A stretch of DNA of 64,000 nucleotides, from contig OZ243123.1 of NCBI GenBank assembly GCA_965212505.1, forward strand, positions 4,092,001 to 4,156,000. The letters are read 5' to 3'. Within the stretch, counting starts at the first letter, position 1. Each line of letters begins with the position of its first letter. This DNA comes from JAHEKO01 sp965212505 (GTDB lineage Bacteria > Acidobacteriota > Thermoanaerobaculia > Multivoradales > JAHEKO01). This document shows positions 8,572-17,307 of the stretch, one piece after another. The translations under genes were made by a program, and so were the position numbers. Below the pieces are notes generated by a model. It did not search any database. It saw nothing but the letters and a program-made list of their open reading frames with translations, and had not been told where the DNA came from.

Positions 8572-11500
8572 CTAGTTGTTGGGAATCGCGCGCCCCTCGC
8601 TCCAGGGCACGCCCGCGGCGTCGAGCGCCGCCTCCAGCGCCGGCATCTCATCGTTGAGAATTGCCGAGAATGCGGTGTGAATGCGCTCGAAGTCGTCGCC
8701 CGCAATTTCGAACTGACGCGAGTGCATGGCGGTGGGACCGTAGGTCGAGAGACCGGTGCCAATGCCGACGGAGCCAAGGCGGCTCATGACGGTCGCCGGA
8801 CCCGGATCGCCGTAGTTGTCACGACGGTCGTTGCCCGAAAGCTCTTCGTGCAGCTTGAAGACGCGCCGCTCGATGTCACGCACCCGGTCGTCGAGCGAGT
8901 TGTCGCCGACGGTCGACTGCATGAGCGCGCCCCGGATGAGTTCGAGCTTCTCCTCGAAGTCGTGGAAGAGATCGTGGGTCGCCTCGGTGACCCGGTTCAT
9001 CTCCGCGAACTCCTTCCAGAAGGCGGCAACCACAGCGGGCTCGGCGCCCTTGAGGCCGCGCTCGCGCAGCGGCTTCACTTCGAAGCTCTGCGAACCGGCG
9101 AACTCCGTGACCTTGCCGTCGACCCGCTTTGCCATCGAGACGCTGTAGGTGCCCGGCGCAACCATCGGGCCGCCTGCAGGACCGCCGAAGCCACCACCGC
9201 CGCCCGGCGAATACGGGCCGAGGTTCGGATACGTCAGGTCCCAGGCGACACGGTTGATACCGGGCTTGGCGGGCGCCTCCATTCGACGAACCACGTCGCC
9301 GGCGGAGTTGCTCACGGTGAAGATCAGCGTCGGGTCTTCCTCGACCTCTTCGAGTCGAAGCGCCTCCCAACCCGGGTACGGGTTGTCGCCACCCTCTTCC
9401 TTGCGCTTCTTCTCCTCCTCGTGACGCGCCTGCTTGCGTGTCTTGAGACCGTCCTTCACGTAGTAGGTGAAGACGGCGCCGAACGGCGGGTTGTCGGCGG
9501 TGAAGAAGTCGGCGCCCTGCGACGCCTTTCGCCCGAAGCCGAGGCTCGCGCGCTCGATGTACCACCAGGCGTCCCGCACCGGGAAGATCGCTGCGTCCTG
9601 CTCGAAGAACGCCTCCGAGACCTCACGCAGCGGAGAGTAGTCGTCGAGAATGTAGAAGCCGCGACCGAAGGTGGCGCCGACCAGGTCGTTCTCGCGCCGC
9701 TGGATCACGACATCGCGGAACGCAATCGTGGGCGCGCCGCCCCCGAGCTTGATCCACTTCGAGCCGCCGTCGACCGTGAAGAAGACGCCAAACTCGGTGC
9801 CGACAAAGAGCAGATTCGCGTTCTCGTGGTCCTGGACGATGCGCCAGACCACGTGGCGCTCCGGTAGGTCACCGGCAATGCTCGACCAGGTCGCTCCCCG
9901 ATCGGTGCTCTTGTAGACGTAGGGAGCCAGATCGCCCTGCTTGTGGTTGTCGACCACGACGTAGACGGTGTTCTCGTCGTGCAGGTCGGCCCGGATGTCG
10001 TTCACGAACCAAGCGTCCGCGATCTCGGGCAGCGAGTCGATCTTGCTCCAGTTCTGGCCGCCATCTTCGGTCACCTGAATGATGCCGTCGTCAGTGCCGA
10101 CGTAGAGCAGGTTCTCGTTGAGCGGCGACTCTCCGATCGACGTGATCGTCGCGTACTTGGACATGGCCCAGAGATCCCAGACCGCGTCAAAGCTCCAGAC
10201 CCTGCCCATCATCGGCATGGTCAATCGATCTTCACCGGTCGTCAGATCGCCAGAGACCGCGGTCCAGCTGTCACCACGGTTGTCGCTACGCCAGAGCCGC
10301 TGACTCGCGAAGTAGAGACGCTTCGGATCGTGGGAACTGATGTAGATCGGCGAGTCCCAGTTGTAGCGATCCTGCTCCTCGCCCGCCTCCGGCTGCGGCT
10401 GAATGTAGATGATCTCGCCGGTCTCGCGATCCCACCGAGTGAGATTGCCCTCCTGCCACTCGGAGTAGACGATGTTCGGGTCGGTCGGATCGATCGCCGG
10501 CTGATGACCGTCTCCGAAGAGAGTGATCTGCCAGTCGGAGTTGCGAATGCCGTGTCGGTTGTCGGTTCGCGACGGCCCGTACTGCGTGTTGTTGTCCTGC
10601 GTACCGCCGACGACGTTGTAGAACGGCTCGTCGTAGTCGACCGCCACCTTGTAGAACTGCGTCAGGGGCAGGTTGGTCACAAACTTCCAGCTCTTGCCGA
10701 GATCCCAGCTCTCGTAGACGCCACCGTCGGAACCGTTCAGCAGGTAGTCCGGATCGTGGGGATTGAACGCCAATGCGTGGTTGTCGCCGTGCTTGTGCTC
10801 CTCGCCGACCTGGCGGAAGTTCTTGCCGCCGTCCTCGGAGACGTGCATGCGCGGGTCCATCTGATAGATGCGATCGAACTTGTGCGGACTGGCGAAGATC
10901 TCCTGGTAGTAGTGCGGACCGGTACCACCCGAGAGGTAGTCGCTGCGCTTCTCCCAGCTGGCGCCTCCGTCGGTCGAGCGGTAGAAACCGCCCTCACGGT
11001 GCGCCAACTCGATGGTGGCGTAGACCACGTCCGGCTGCTGCGGTGAAATCGCGAGACCGATCTTGCCCATGTCGTCGCCCGGTAGGCCGCTCTTGAGCTT
11101 GCGCCAGGTCGCGCCGCCGTCGGTCGACTTGTGAATACCGCTCTCGGGGCCGCCGTTGATCAGCGCCGCCACAGTCCGGAAGCGCTGGTGCGTCGAGGCG
11201 TAGAGGACATCGGCGTCGCGCGGGTCCATGTGAACTTCGTTGACGCCCGTGAACTCGCCCTCACCGAGAATCTTCTCCCAGTTCTCACCGCCGTCGGTGG
11301 TCTTGTAGAGACCTCGCTCGCCACCGGCGGACCAGAGCGGCCCCTGCACCGCGGCGAAGAGGGTGTTCGAGTCGTCGGGGTGGACGAGAATGTTGCCGAT
11401 GTGCTCCGACTCTTCGAGGCCGCGCTTCTCCCAGCTCGCGCCGCCGTCGAGGCTGCGATAGATACCGTCGCCGTAACCGACGTGGCGGCCGCCGACGTTC

Positions 11501-11877
11501 TCACCGGTGCCGACCCAGATGGTCGACGGGTTATTCGGGTCGATCGTGATGCAACCGATCGAGTAAGAGCCCTGACCGTCGAAGACCGACTTCCAGGTGG
11601 TCCCCGAGTTGCTGGTCTTCCAAACACCGCCGGAACCGACGCCGACGTACCAGACGCTCTGATCGCGCGGGTCCACGACGATGTCGGCGATACGGCCCGA
11701 CATCAACGCCGGACCAATGCTCCGCATCTCGAGACCCGAGAAGGTCGACGCCTTCATCTTGGAATCGTCTTCGGGCTCCTCGGCCTTCGTCTCTTTGTCC
11801 TTCTTCGCAGCCGACATCGCAGGCGTCAGCGCCAGCGAGACGACCAAGCCCAAAGCCAACGCCTTGACGAGCTTCAT
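8572..11877 (-). CDS. Large exported BNR/VPS10-type beta-propeller protein
   Basis: A protein of about 1101 residues with a signal peptide (LVKALALGLVVSLALTPAMSA) and many Asp-box/BNR repeats of the form SxDxGxxW: SLDGGASWEK, TTDGGENWEK, STDGGATWRK, STDRGATWSS and others, spread over residues 50-740. These build a VPS10/sortilin-like ten-bladed propeller or two propellers. The C-terminal third has KTRKQARHEEEKKRK and a Gly-rich linker, then a helical end. Homologues are annotated glycosyl hydrolase BNR repeat or WD40/YVTN/BNR proteins without proven activity. AGGAGGTTG precedes two consecutive ATGs (11880 and 11877); the second has better spacing. Confidence 0.9.
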   Translation of the reverse strand: MKLVKALALGLVVSLALTPAMSAAKKDKETKAEEPEDDSKMKASTFSGLEMRSIGPALMSGRIADIVVDPRDQSVWYVGVGSGGVWKTSNSGTTWKSVFDGQGSYSIGCITIDPNNPSTIWVGTGENVGGRHVGYGDGIYRSLDGGASWEKRGLEESEHIGNILVHPDDSNTLFAAVQGPLWSAGGERGLYKTTDGGENWEKILGEGEFTGVNEVHMDPRDADVLYASTHQRFRTVAALINGGPESGIHKSTDGGATWRKLKSGLPGDDMGKIGLAISPQQPDVVYATIELAHREGGFYRSTDGGASWEKRSDYLSGGTGPHYYQEIFASPHKFDRIYQMDPRMHVSEDGGKNFRQVGEEHKHGDNHALAFNPHDPDYLLNGSDGGVYESWDLGKSWKFVTNLPLTQFYKVAVDYDEPFYNVVGGTQDNNTQYGPSRTDNRHGIRNSDWQITLFGDGHQPAIDPTDPNIVYSEWQEGNLTRWDRETGEIIYIQPQPEAGEEQDRYNWDSPIYISSHDPKRLYFASQRLWRSDNRGDSWTAVSGDLTTGEDRLTMPMMGRVWSFDAVWDLWAMSKYATITSIGESPLNENLLYVGTDDGIIQVTEDGGQNWSKIDSLPEIADAWFVNDIRADLHDENTVYVVVDNHKQGDLAPYVYKSTDRGATWSSIAGDLPERHVVWRIVQDHENANLLFVGTEFGVFFTVDGGSKWIKLGGGAPTIAFRDVVIQRRENDLVGATFGRGFYILDDYSPLREVSEAFFEQDAAIFPVRDAWWYIERASLGFGRKASQGADFFTADNPPFGAVFTYYVKDGLKTRKQARHEEEKKRKEEGGDNPYPGWEALRLEEVEEDPTLIFTVSNSAGDVVRRMEAPAKPGINRVAWDLTYPNLGPYSPGGGGGFGGPAGGPMVAPGTYSVSMAKRVDGKVTEFAGSQSFEVKPLRERGLKGAEPAVVAAFWKEFAEMNRVTEATHDLFHDFEEKLELIRGALMQSTVGDNSLDDRVRDIERRVFKLHEELSGNDRRDNYGDPGPATVMSRLGSVGIGTGLSTYGPTAMHSRQFEIAGDDFERIHTAFSAILNDEMPALEAALDAAGVPWSEGRAIPNN

Positions 11878-12139
11878 CATCAACCTCCTCGGAATCTTTC
11901 CTTTTGTGTGGAGCCGTGCAGGGCACGGCAAAAACGAGCGTAGCAGACACACCCGAGCCGACTCGACGGGTCGGGTCGACGGCTGCGGGTACTCGCTCTA
12001 CTCCGTACCCGGTGCTACGCGGGGAAGCGACGAAGGTTTTGAGAAAGGCTGTTCCGACCGGCTTCGAGGGCTGTCCTAAACAGGTGCGAGGCGCCGGCAG
12101 TCGGCGGCACCCAATCCAACTTCGAAAGAGGAGAGAGAG

Positions 12140-12523
12140 ATGAAGAGATTCGCGTTTCTCGCGGCACTGATCTGCCTTTTCACCGTCGTCCCGGCGGGCG
12201 CCCAGGAGCCCGCCTTCGAAGCTGAGATCGACTGCGAAGGGGTTCACCAGCCCGGCGCCAGCGTGCCTTTCACGGTCCGCTTCGAGAATCAGACGTTCCA
12301 GACCCAGAGTCTCGAAACGACGATCTCCTTCACGATTCCAAGCGTCGGTACCCGCACCCTCCTCTCGCGGACGATCACTCTGAATCCCAACCAGGACCGC
12401 GCTTTCAACCGGTCGTTGAACCTGCCCGCCGGCGCTCCGGTGGGGAACTACAGCATGAGCATCACCGCGACAAACGGTACCGAGACGACCTTCGACACCT
12501 GCTCCTTCAACGTCGTCCCCTGA
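12140..12523 (+). CDS. Small secreted beta-sandwich-like protein
   Basis: A 127-residue protein preceded by AAAGAGGAGAG and starting with a signal peptide cleaved after GAQ (MKRFAFLAALICLF as core). The mature 105 residues are rich in Thr, Ser and Asn, with two cysteines that could form one disulfide (AEIDCEG, FDTCSFN), and a pattern like a CARDB/Ig-like sandwich (VPFTVRFENQT, LPAGAPVGNYSM). The function is unknown. It is monocistronic and followed by an intrinsic terminator. Confidence 0.78.
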   Translation: MKRFAFLAALICLFTVVPAGAQEPAFEAEIDCEGVHQPGASVPFTVRFENQTFQTQSLETTISFTIPSVGTRTLLSRTITLNPNQDRAFNRSLNLPAGAPVGNYSMSITATNGTETTFDTCSFNVVP

Positions 12524-12568
12524 CGGCAGCACCGCCGGCCCCCGCCAATCTACATTCACCCACAAGGC

Positions 12569-12596
12569 AACGCCGACCGGGGGTCGGCGTTTTTTC
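12569..12596 (+). terminator. Intrinsic terminator of the 12140 gene
   Basis: AACGCCGACC at 12569-12578 pairs perfectly with GGTCGGCGTT at 12582-12591 around a GGG loop, and a T run follows to 12595. It is placed 45 bp after the stop codon. Confidence 0.9.
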
Positions 12597-12601
12597 CCTC
12601 A

Positions 12602-12663
12602 ATCGGGGGACACAATACTCATTTCTCGCCGACGGCTGACGAGAAATGAGTATTGTGTCCCCC
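12602..12663. repeat. REP-like palindrome, copy 1
   Basis: A perfect 24-bp inverted repeat, left arm 12605-12628 (beginning GGGGGACACAATACTC) and right arm 12640-12663, around an 11-nt loop CCGACGGCTGA. It sits two bases from the stop codon of the minus-strand gene at 12665. A near-identical copy lies at 15352-15418. The form resembles short palindromic elements mobilised in trans by REP-associated tyrosine (IS200-like) transposases; no transposase is in the window. It could also act as a terminator or mRNA stabiliser. Confidence 0.88.
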
Positions 12664-12664
12664 A

Positions 12665-13498
12665 TCAGGGTGCGAGCGGAAACGACGAGAAGTCATCGAG
12701 CGCCAGGCTGCCGGAGACCCCGTTCACCGTCCCGTCGGTGGCTCCCAACCGAGCCAGATCGACTCGACTCTGGTCGTTGTCGAGGTTGTCCAGCCCTCCG
12801 AAGCCACCACCGTTGACGGACACCTGCAGCGAGCCCGTGCCGCCCAGTGCAAGCCAGTGCAACTGGATCGAGTTGTAGCCCGGTGGGAGGACAATCTCCT
12901 CGCCGAAGGGCGTCTCGACGAGCCCACCGCCGTCCTCGAGCGCCGCAAGTACCAGTCGATCCTCACCCAGCGTCTCGTTGTGGGTCACGGTGGCTCGAAA
13001 CTGCAGCGTGCCGTCTTCCGAGTAGGCGCTGAAGATGTCGAGTCGGTCGGCCGCGGTGATCGTCAGACCGTCGAGGTCGAGGTAGAACTTGACACCGTAG
13101 CCGGTCGCAGCGGCCGGCGACGCGTCTTCGACGAAGCCGAACGGGCTGTCGAGTAGCTGCTCGATGGTGGCGGAGAACGGGGCTCCGGCGCCGACGGAGA
13201 ACCCATCCTCCAACACCACGCGCTGCCCGGCGCCGAACTCGGCCCCGGGCGCGACAACCCGTACACCGACGCCCGTCACCGACTGGCTGGCGTTAAATTC
13301 ACCCGAAACGTCCGGGGGCGGCGGCTCGACGACCAAATCCGCCGGCAGGCAGGTATCGGAGACGGTGACCTCCAGTCCGAAGTCGCCGAAGAAGGCTGCC
13401 CCCGCGTTGACGTCGAGGCACCCCGCTCCAACGGCGAGCGGAGCCGTCAGCGCGACACCGATGGCGAGAACGACGCAACGCCCAGTCCGCTGAATCAC
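12665..13498 (-). CDS. Secreted protein with coat-hanger-like segment
   Basis: A 277-residue exported protein. I choose GTG 13498 because a signal peptide follows directly (CVVLAIGVALTAPLAVGAG); the upstream part of the frame, to 13960, is antisense to the divergent gene. Residues 65-95 read PGAEFGAGQRVVLEDGFSV, the pattern of the repeated segments found near the C-termini of many secreted or anchored proteins (AG..V.L..GF.V..GA). The rest is predicted beta-rich (LDNLDNDQSRVDLARLGA) with no known domain. The stop codon directly abuts REP-like copy 1. The start is 79 bp from the divergent beta-helix gene. Confidence 0.72.
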   Translation of the reverse strand: MIQRTGRCVVLAIGVALTAPLAVGAGCLDVNAGAAFFGDFGLEVTVSDTCLPADLVVEPPPPDVSGEFNASQSVTGVGVRVVAPGAEFGAGQRVVLEDGFSVGAGAPFSATIEQLLDSPFGFVEDASPAAATGYGVKFYLDLDGLTITAADRLDIFSAYSEDGTLQFRATVTHNETLGEDRLVLAALEDGGGLVETPFGEEIVLPPGYNSIQLHWLALGGTGSLQVSVNGGGFGGLDNLDNDQSRVDLARLGATDGTVNGVSGSLALDDFSSFPLAP

Positions 13499-13577
13499 GT
13501 GCGGAACTCTAGCACCGGGCCGCCTCTGGCTTCTGCAATCGAGCGGGCTCGTGCTAGCTTCGCGCTCGGGTAGGGAC

Positions 13578-15353
13578 GTGGGGAGCGAGCGAAAGCACTT
13601 AGAAGGCCGTTTGACCGCCAGCGCCCTGGGCCTGTGGGTGGCCGCTTCCCTTTGCACCGCTCCCCTGGCCGCCGCAACGTTCACGGTGAACTCTGTCGGT
13701 GACGCGTCGGATCTGGATGCCGCCGGCACCTCCGACGGTCTTTGTGATGCCGACGCGGGTGGCGCTGTCGAGTGCACCTTGCGAGCCGCGATCCAGGAGG
13801 CAAACGCCACCGCCGCCCTGGACACGATCGAGTTCGACATCTCGGGCTGCCCGGGCGACATCTGCGTCATCGAGTTGGTTTCGACGAACCTGCTTCCCGA
13901 CATCGTCGAGCCGGTGGTGATCGACGGCTCGACCCAGCCCGGCAACGCGTCGGTCTGCACCCTCGCGATCCACGACCGACCCGCTTACCGGATTGTCCTG
14001 GACGGCGACGGCCTCGACGTCGGCCCGCGCCTCGAGCTCGGGTCGGACGGGTCGACGATCCGCGGCCTCAACGTGCGCAACTTCTTCAACGCCCTCGCGA
14101 TCATCCGGAGCCACGACAACATCATCGAGTGCAACTTCGTCGGCACCGACGAAACCGGCAGCGCGGCCGGACCGGGGAACTTCCACAACGCCGTCATCCT
14201 CGGGTGCGACTCGACCGGCAACGTCATCGGTGGTCCCGACCCCGAGGACGGCAACCTCCTCTCCGCCAACGGTGTGGACGGCGTTCAGTTCAACGGCGGC
14301 ATCCCTTGCGGCGGCCCACCCTTCGCCAACGCCGTTCTCGGCAACTACATCGGCACCGCGAAGGACGGCACCTCGGCGCTCGGCAACGCCCTCTCCGGCG
14401 TCTCGATGTTCGACGGCACCGGCCCTGACGACAACGTGATCGGAGCGATGCCGGACGGCTTGATGCCGACCGGCAACGTGATCTCGGCCAACGGCAGTTC
14501 GGGCATCTTCATCGCTGACGCCGTGAGCGGTGCCCTGATCGTCGCCAACCTGATCGGCGTCGACCGACACGGAACCGCACCGCTCGGGAACGGCTTCGAC
14601 GGAGTCTCCGTCCTCAACGGACCCACCGGAGTCCAAATCGGCGGCACCAGCGTCGCAGAGGCCAACGTGCTCAGCGCCAACCTCGCGGGCGTCTTTGTCG
14701 ACAACGCGACCGGCGTGGTCGTCGAGGGCAATCGAATTGGCACCGATGCCACCGGCGCCACCGTGATCGGCAACGCCGAATGGGGCGTCGTGGTCTTCGA
14801 CGGCCCGAACAACCGCGTCGGCGGCACTGCCGCCGGCGCCGGCAACACGATCGCCGGGAACGGCTTCACGGGAGTCTCGATCGACGGCCCGACCTCGACC
14901 GGGAACACGGTGCGGGGAAACGCGATCTTCCTCAATGAGGAGATCGCCATCGACCTGGGCGACGACGGTCCCACGCCCAACGATCCAGGGGACGCCGACG
15001 CCGGCCCGAACTCTCTCCAGAACGCTCCCGCGATCGAAGGCGTCGTCTTCAACGGGCCGAATCTCGAGATCACCTACTCGGTCGACTCCGCCACCCTACC
15101 GCTCGAGATCGAGTTCTTCCTGTCGGACAGCGAGCGCGACGAGGCCGCCGTCCTCCTGGGCACCGACACCTACAGCTCGGCCGGATCCACCACAGCAATC
15201 GTTCCCGTCGGCGCGGCGACACCGACCAGCATCCTCTCCGCCACCGCGACCAACGCCGGCGGCGGCACGTCCGAACTGGGCTTCTTCGGCTTCATCTTCA
15301 CCGACGGATTCGAGAGCGGCGACACGTCCAGCTGGACCCGAGACGTGCCCTAA
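13578..15353 (+). CDS. CSLREA-type right-handed beta-helix secreted protein
   Basis: About 591 residues from GTG 13578; a GTG at 13551 and a TTG at 13611 are alternatives, all just ahead of a signal peptide (LGLWVAASLCTAPLAAA). The mature N-terminus TFTVNSVGDASD and ECTLRAAIQEANA form the CSLREA domain. Residues 130-480 are parallel beta-helix repeats with the recurrent units NRIGTDATGA, GNVIGG and NTIAGNGF. The C-terminus ends IFTDGFESGDTSSW, a motif shared by many secreted proteins of this kind and possibly a sorting or anchoring signal. Likely a surface adhesin or polysaccharide-binding protein. The stop codon overlaps REP-like copy 2. Confidence 0.85.
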   Translation: MGSERKHLEGRLTASALGLWVAASLCTAPLAAATFTVNSVGDASDLDAAGTSDGLCDADAGGAVECTLRAAIQEANATAALDTIEFDISGCPGDICVIELVSTNLLPDIVEPVVIDGSTQPGNASVCTLAIHDRPAYRIVLDGDGLDVGPRLELGSDGSTIRGLNVRNFFNALAIIRSHDNIIECNFVGTDETGSAAGPGNFHNAVILGCDSTGNVIGGPDPEDGNLLSANGVDGVQFNGGIPCGGPPFANAVLGNYIGTAKDGTSALGNALSGVSMFDGTGPDDNVIGAMPDGLMPTGNVISANGSSGIFIADAVSGALIVANLIGVDRHGTAPLGNGFDGVSVLNGPTGVQIGGTSVAEANVLSANLAGVFVDNATGVVVEGNRIGTDATGATVIGNAEWGVVVFDGPNNRVGGTAAGAGNTIAGNGFTGVSIDGPTSTGNTVRGNAIFLNEEIAIDLGDDGPTPNDPGDADAGPNSLQNAPAIEGVVFNGPNLEITYSVDSATLPLEIEFFLSDSERDEAAVLLGTDTYSSAGSTTAIVPVGAATPTSILSATATNAGGGTSELGFFGFIFTDGFESGDTSSWTRDVP

Positions 15354-15418
15354 TCGGGGGACACAGTACTCATTTCTCGCCGACGGCTGGCGAGAAATGA
15401 GTACTGTGTCCCCCGATT
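15352..15418. repeat. REP-like palindrome, copy 2
   Basis: A perfect 29-bp inverted repeat (15352-15380 and 15390-15418) around the loop CGACGGCTG. Compared with copy 1, one base change in the left arm (AATACT to AGTACT) is matched by the complementary change in the right arm, and a loop A to G adds a pair. The left edge supplies the last two bases of the TAA stop of the beta-helix gene. Confidence 0.9.
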
Positions 15419-15465
15419 TTGATCCCTCGGCGGGGTGGCCTTCGCCACCTTGAGTAGAGGGACTC

Positions 15466-17181
15466 ATGCCGATCTATGCCACGAACCGCCTTCGAATCGC
15501 CGTCGCGCTGGTCGCGACCTGCCTGCTCGCGTCGCCACGCCTCTGCGCACAGCTCGACCTGACGATCGAAACGATCGCTCTCGACGGCGAGACGGCGCCG
15601 GGTACCGGCGACATCTTCAGTACCTTCGACGTCGCCCTGATCAACGGTCTCGGACAGGTGGTCTTTCACAGCCGCCTTCCGAACAGCCTGGACGAGAGCG
15701 TTTGGCTCTGGGACCCCTCGACCGGACTCGAGCTGCAGTCGCGCGCGAACATCAACCGGATCGAGACCAAGTCGATCCGATTCAGCAACGCCGGTGTCGG
15801 GCACGGTCAGTCGGAGACCGTCAACGAGCTGATCGCTCCCGACCTCGCCGGCAACCCCCAGGTCATCGCCGCGGACGGCGGCGCGGCTCCCGGCGGCGGC
15901 ACCTTCGACATCTCGAGCTCGGACGAAGACGACATCGCCGTGAGCGACGCCGGCATCTTCTTCGAGACCGAAATCGACGACGGCGCGAGCCTCGAAGCGC
16001 TCTTTCGGCAGAACGCCGGGTTCGCATTGGAAGAGGTCTTCCGAGTCGGCGATTTGGCTCCCGGCGCGGGAGGTGAGACGTTCGTGGACTTCACCGACGG
16101 CGTGCTCAACAACGACGGCGACCTCGTCTTCGAAGCAAATATCGACCTCGTGGGCACGCGCGCGCTCTTCGGGCCAACCGCCGGTGGACTCTCCCTCCTC
16201 GCCAAGACCGGCGACACTCCACCGGGCGTCGCGGGTGCGCAGTTTCGCGGCTTCGGCGCCGACTGGACCGCCCTCAGCGTCAACGACGCCAATCAGGTCG
16301 CCTTCCAGGGCAACATGCTGATCGGGCCGGGTGGTGTGACCGGGACCGACGACACCGGTATCTGGGGCCCAGCCGGCGGCGGCGCCTTTCAGCTGGTGGC
16401 CCGCACCGGCTCGAGTGCCCCGGGAGCCGGCTCCGCGACGTTCGCCTTGCTCGACACGGTCGCCCTCAACTCCCAGAGCAGCCTCAGCTTTCTCGGAGCT
16501 CTGACCGGCGCCGGCATCGACTCGAGCAACGATTACGGCCTGTGGGCCGCTCGCCAGGGCGCAACCCCGCAACTGGTGCTGCGCGAGGGCGACGCGGCTC
16601 CCGGCCTGACCGGCGAGATGGTCGGCTCGCAGTTCGACTTCAACTCGACCCTCCTCGGCAACGACACGTTGGTCCTTGCCGCCGAGCTTGCCAGCGGCGG
16701 CGCGGCGATCTGGCTCTACAACCTCGTCGCCAACACAATCGAGTTGGTGCTCGGCCCCGGGGAGGACGTAACCGTCGCCCAAGGCGACGTGCGCACGATC
16801 ACCAAAGCCTGGTTCGGCGACGCCTCGGACCTCGAGATCCACTCGGGCGGCGAAGACGGCAAGAAGACGATCGCCAACTCTAGCGACCAGATCGCAGCAC
16901 TGCTCGAGTTCAGCGACGCCAGCTTCGGTGTCTTCCGGCTCACGATCGACGACGGTGTGTGCGCCGCCGCGAACGGAGAAGACCTCGTGCTGAGCGACGA
17001 CACAGTCACCGGCGTCGAGAGCTACGAAGTCTGCGGCACGATTTCGGTCGGGCCGAACTACTCGGTCGAGAGCCCCGGTGGGTTCCTCACACTGCGCGCG
17101 GGTGACCGTGTGGAGATGGGCAACGGCGTCTCTGTCGTCGGAGACGGCCGGCTCGTCGTGGAACTGGACGACGCCCTCTGA
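15466..17181 (+). CDS. Secreted NxxGxxxF tandem-repeat (DUF7453-like) protein
   Basis: A 571-residue protein with a signal peptide cleaved near LCAQ (residue 29). It carries repeated units of the choice-of-anchor NxxGxxxF type: NGLGQVVFHSRL, NNDGDLVFEANI, NDANQVAFQGNM and NSQSSLSFLGAL, each followed by a GxxxPG segment such as GDLAPGAGGETF and GDTPPGVAGAQF. The last 75 residues (ENGED-like start, VCGTISVGPNYSV, RAGDRVEMGNGVSV) form the coat-hanger-like tail also seen in the 12665 gene. Likely surface-displayed; no catalytic motif is seen. A small hairpin (15434-15449) precedes the start. Confidence 0.83.
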   Translation: MPIYATNRLRIAVALVATCLLASPRLCAQLDLTIETIALDGETAPGTGDIFSTFDVALINGLGQVVFHSRLPNSLDESVWLWDPSTGLELQSRANINRIETKSIRFSNAGVGHGQSETVNELIAPDLAGNPQVIAADGGAAPGGGTFDISSSDEDDIAVSDAGIFFETEIDDGASLEALFRQNAGFALEEVFRVGDLAPGAGGETFVDFTDGVLNNDGDLVFEANIDLVGTRALFGPTAGGLSLLAKTGDTPPGVAGAQFRGFGADWTALSVNDANQVAFQGNMLIGPGGVTGTDDTGIWGPAGGGAFQLVARTGSSAPGAGSATFALLDTVALNSQSSLSFLGALTGAGIDSSNDYGLWAARQGATPQLVLREGDAAPGLTGEMVGSQFDFNSTLLGNDTLVLAAELASGGAAIWLYNLVANTIELVLGPGEDVTVAQGDVRTITKAWFGDASDLEIHSGGEDGKKTIANSSDQIAALLEFSDASFGVFRLTIDDGVCAAANGEDLVLSDDTVTGVESYEVCGTISVGPNYSVESPGGFLTLRAGDRVEMGNGVSVVGDGRLVVELDDAL

Positions 17182-17307
17182 CGAAGGCCCAGTCGCCATG
17201 GCCTGACTCTCCTCTCGCCGTCGCGAGTCCAGGCGACCGCGTCCTGATCTCCACACGAGGCGTGGTCGAGTACGGCAGCGGCAAGCGAGCCTCGGCCCTC
17301 TGACCGA
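17182..17307 (+). other. Gap with possible relic of a duplicated C-terminus
   Basis: In this gap a different frame reads SPGDRVLISTRGVVEYGSG and ends in ALCTCTGA-like bases, echoing the AGDRVEMGNGVSVVGDG end of the preceding gene. It has no start codon or ribosome-binding site. It may be a relic of a tandem copy, or chance. No terminator hairpin is seen. Confidence 0.2.

Noticed and set aside
15370..17256. A 628-residue minus-strand frame
   Set aside because: It mirrors the NxxGxxxF repeat gene, has no signal peptide or known domain and starts inside a neighbour's region.
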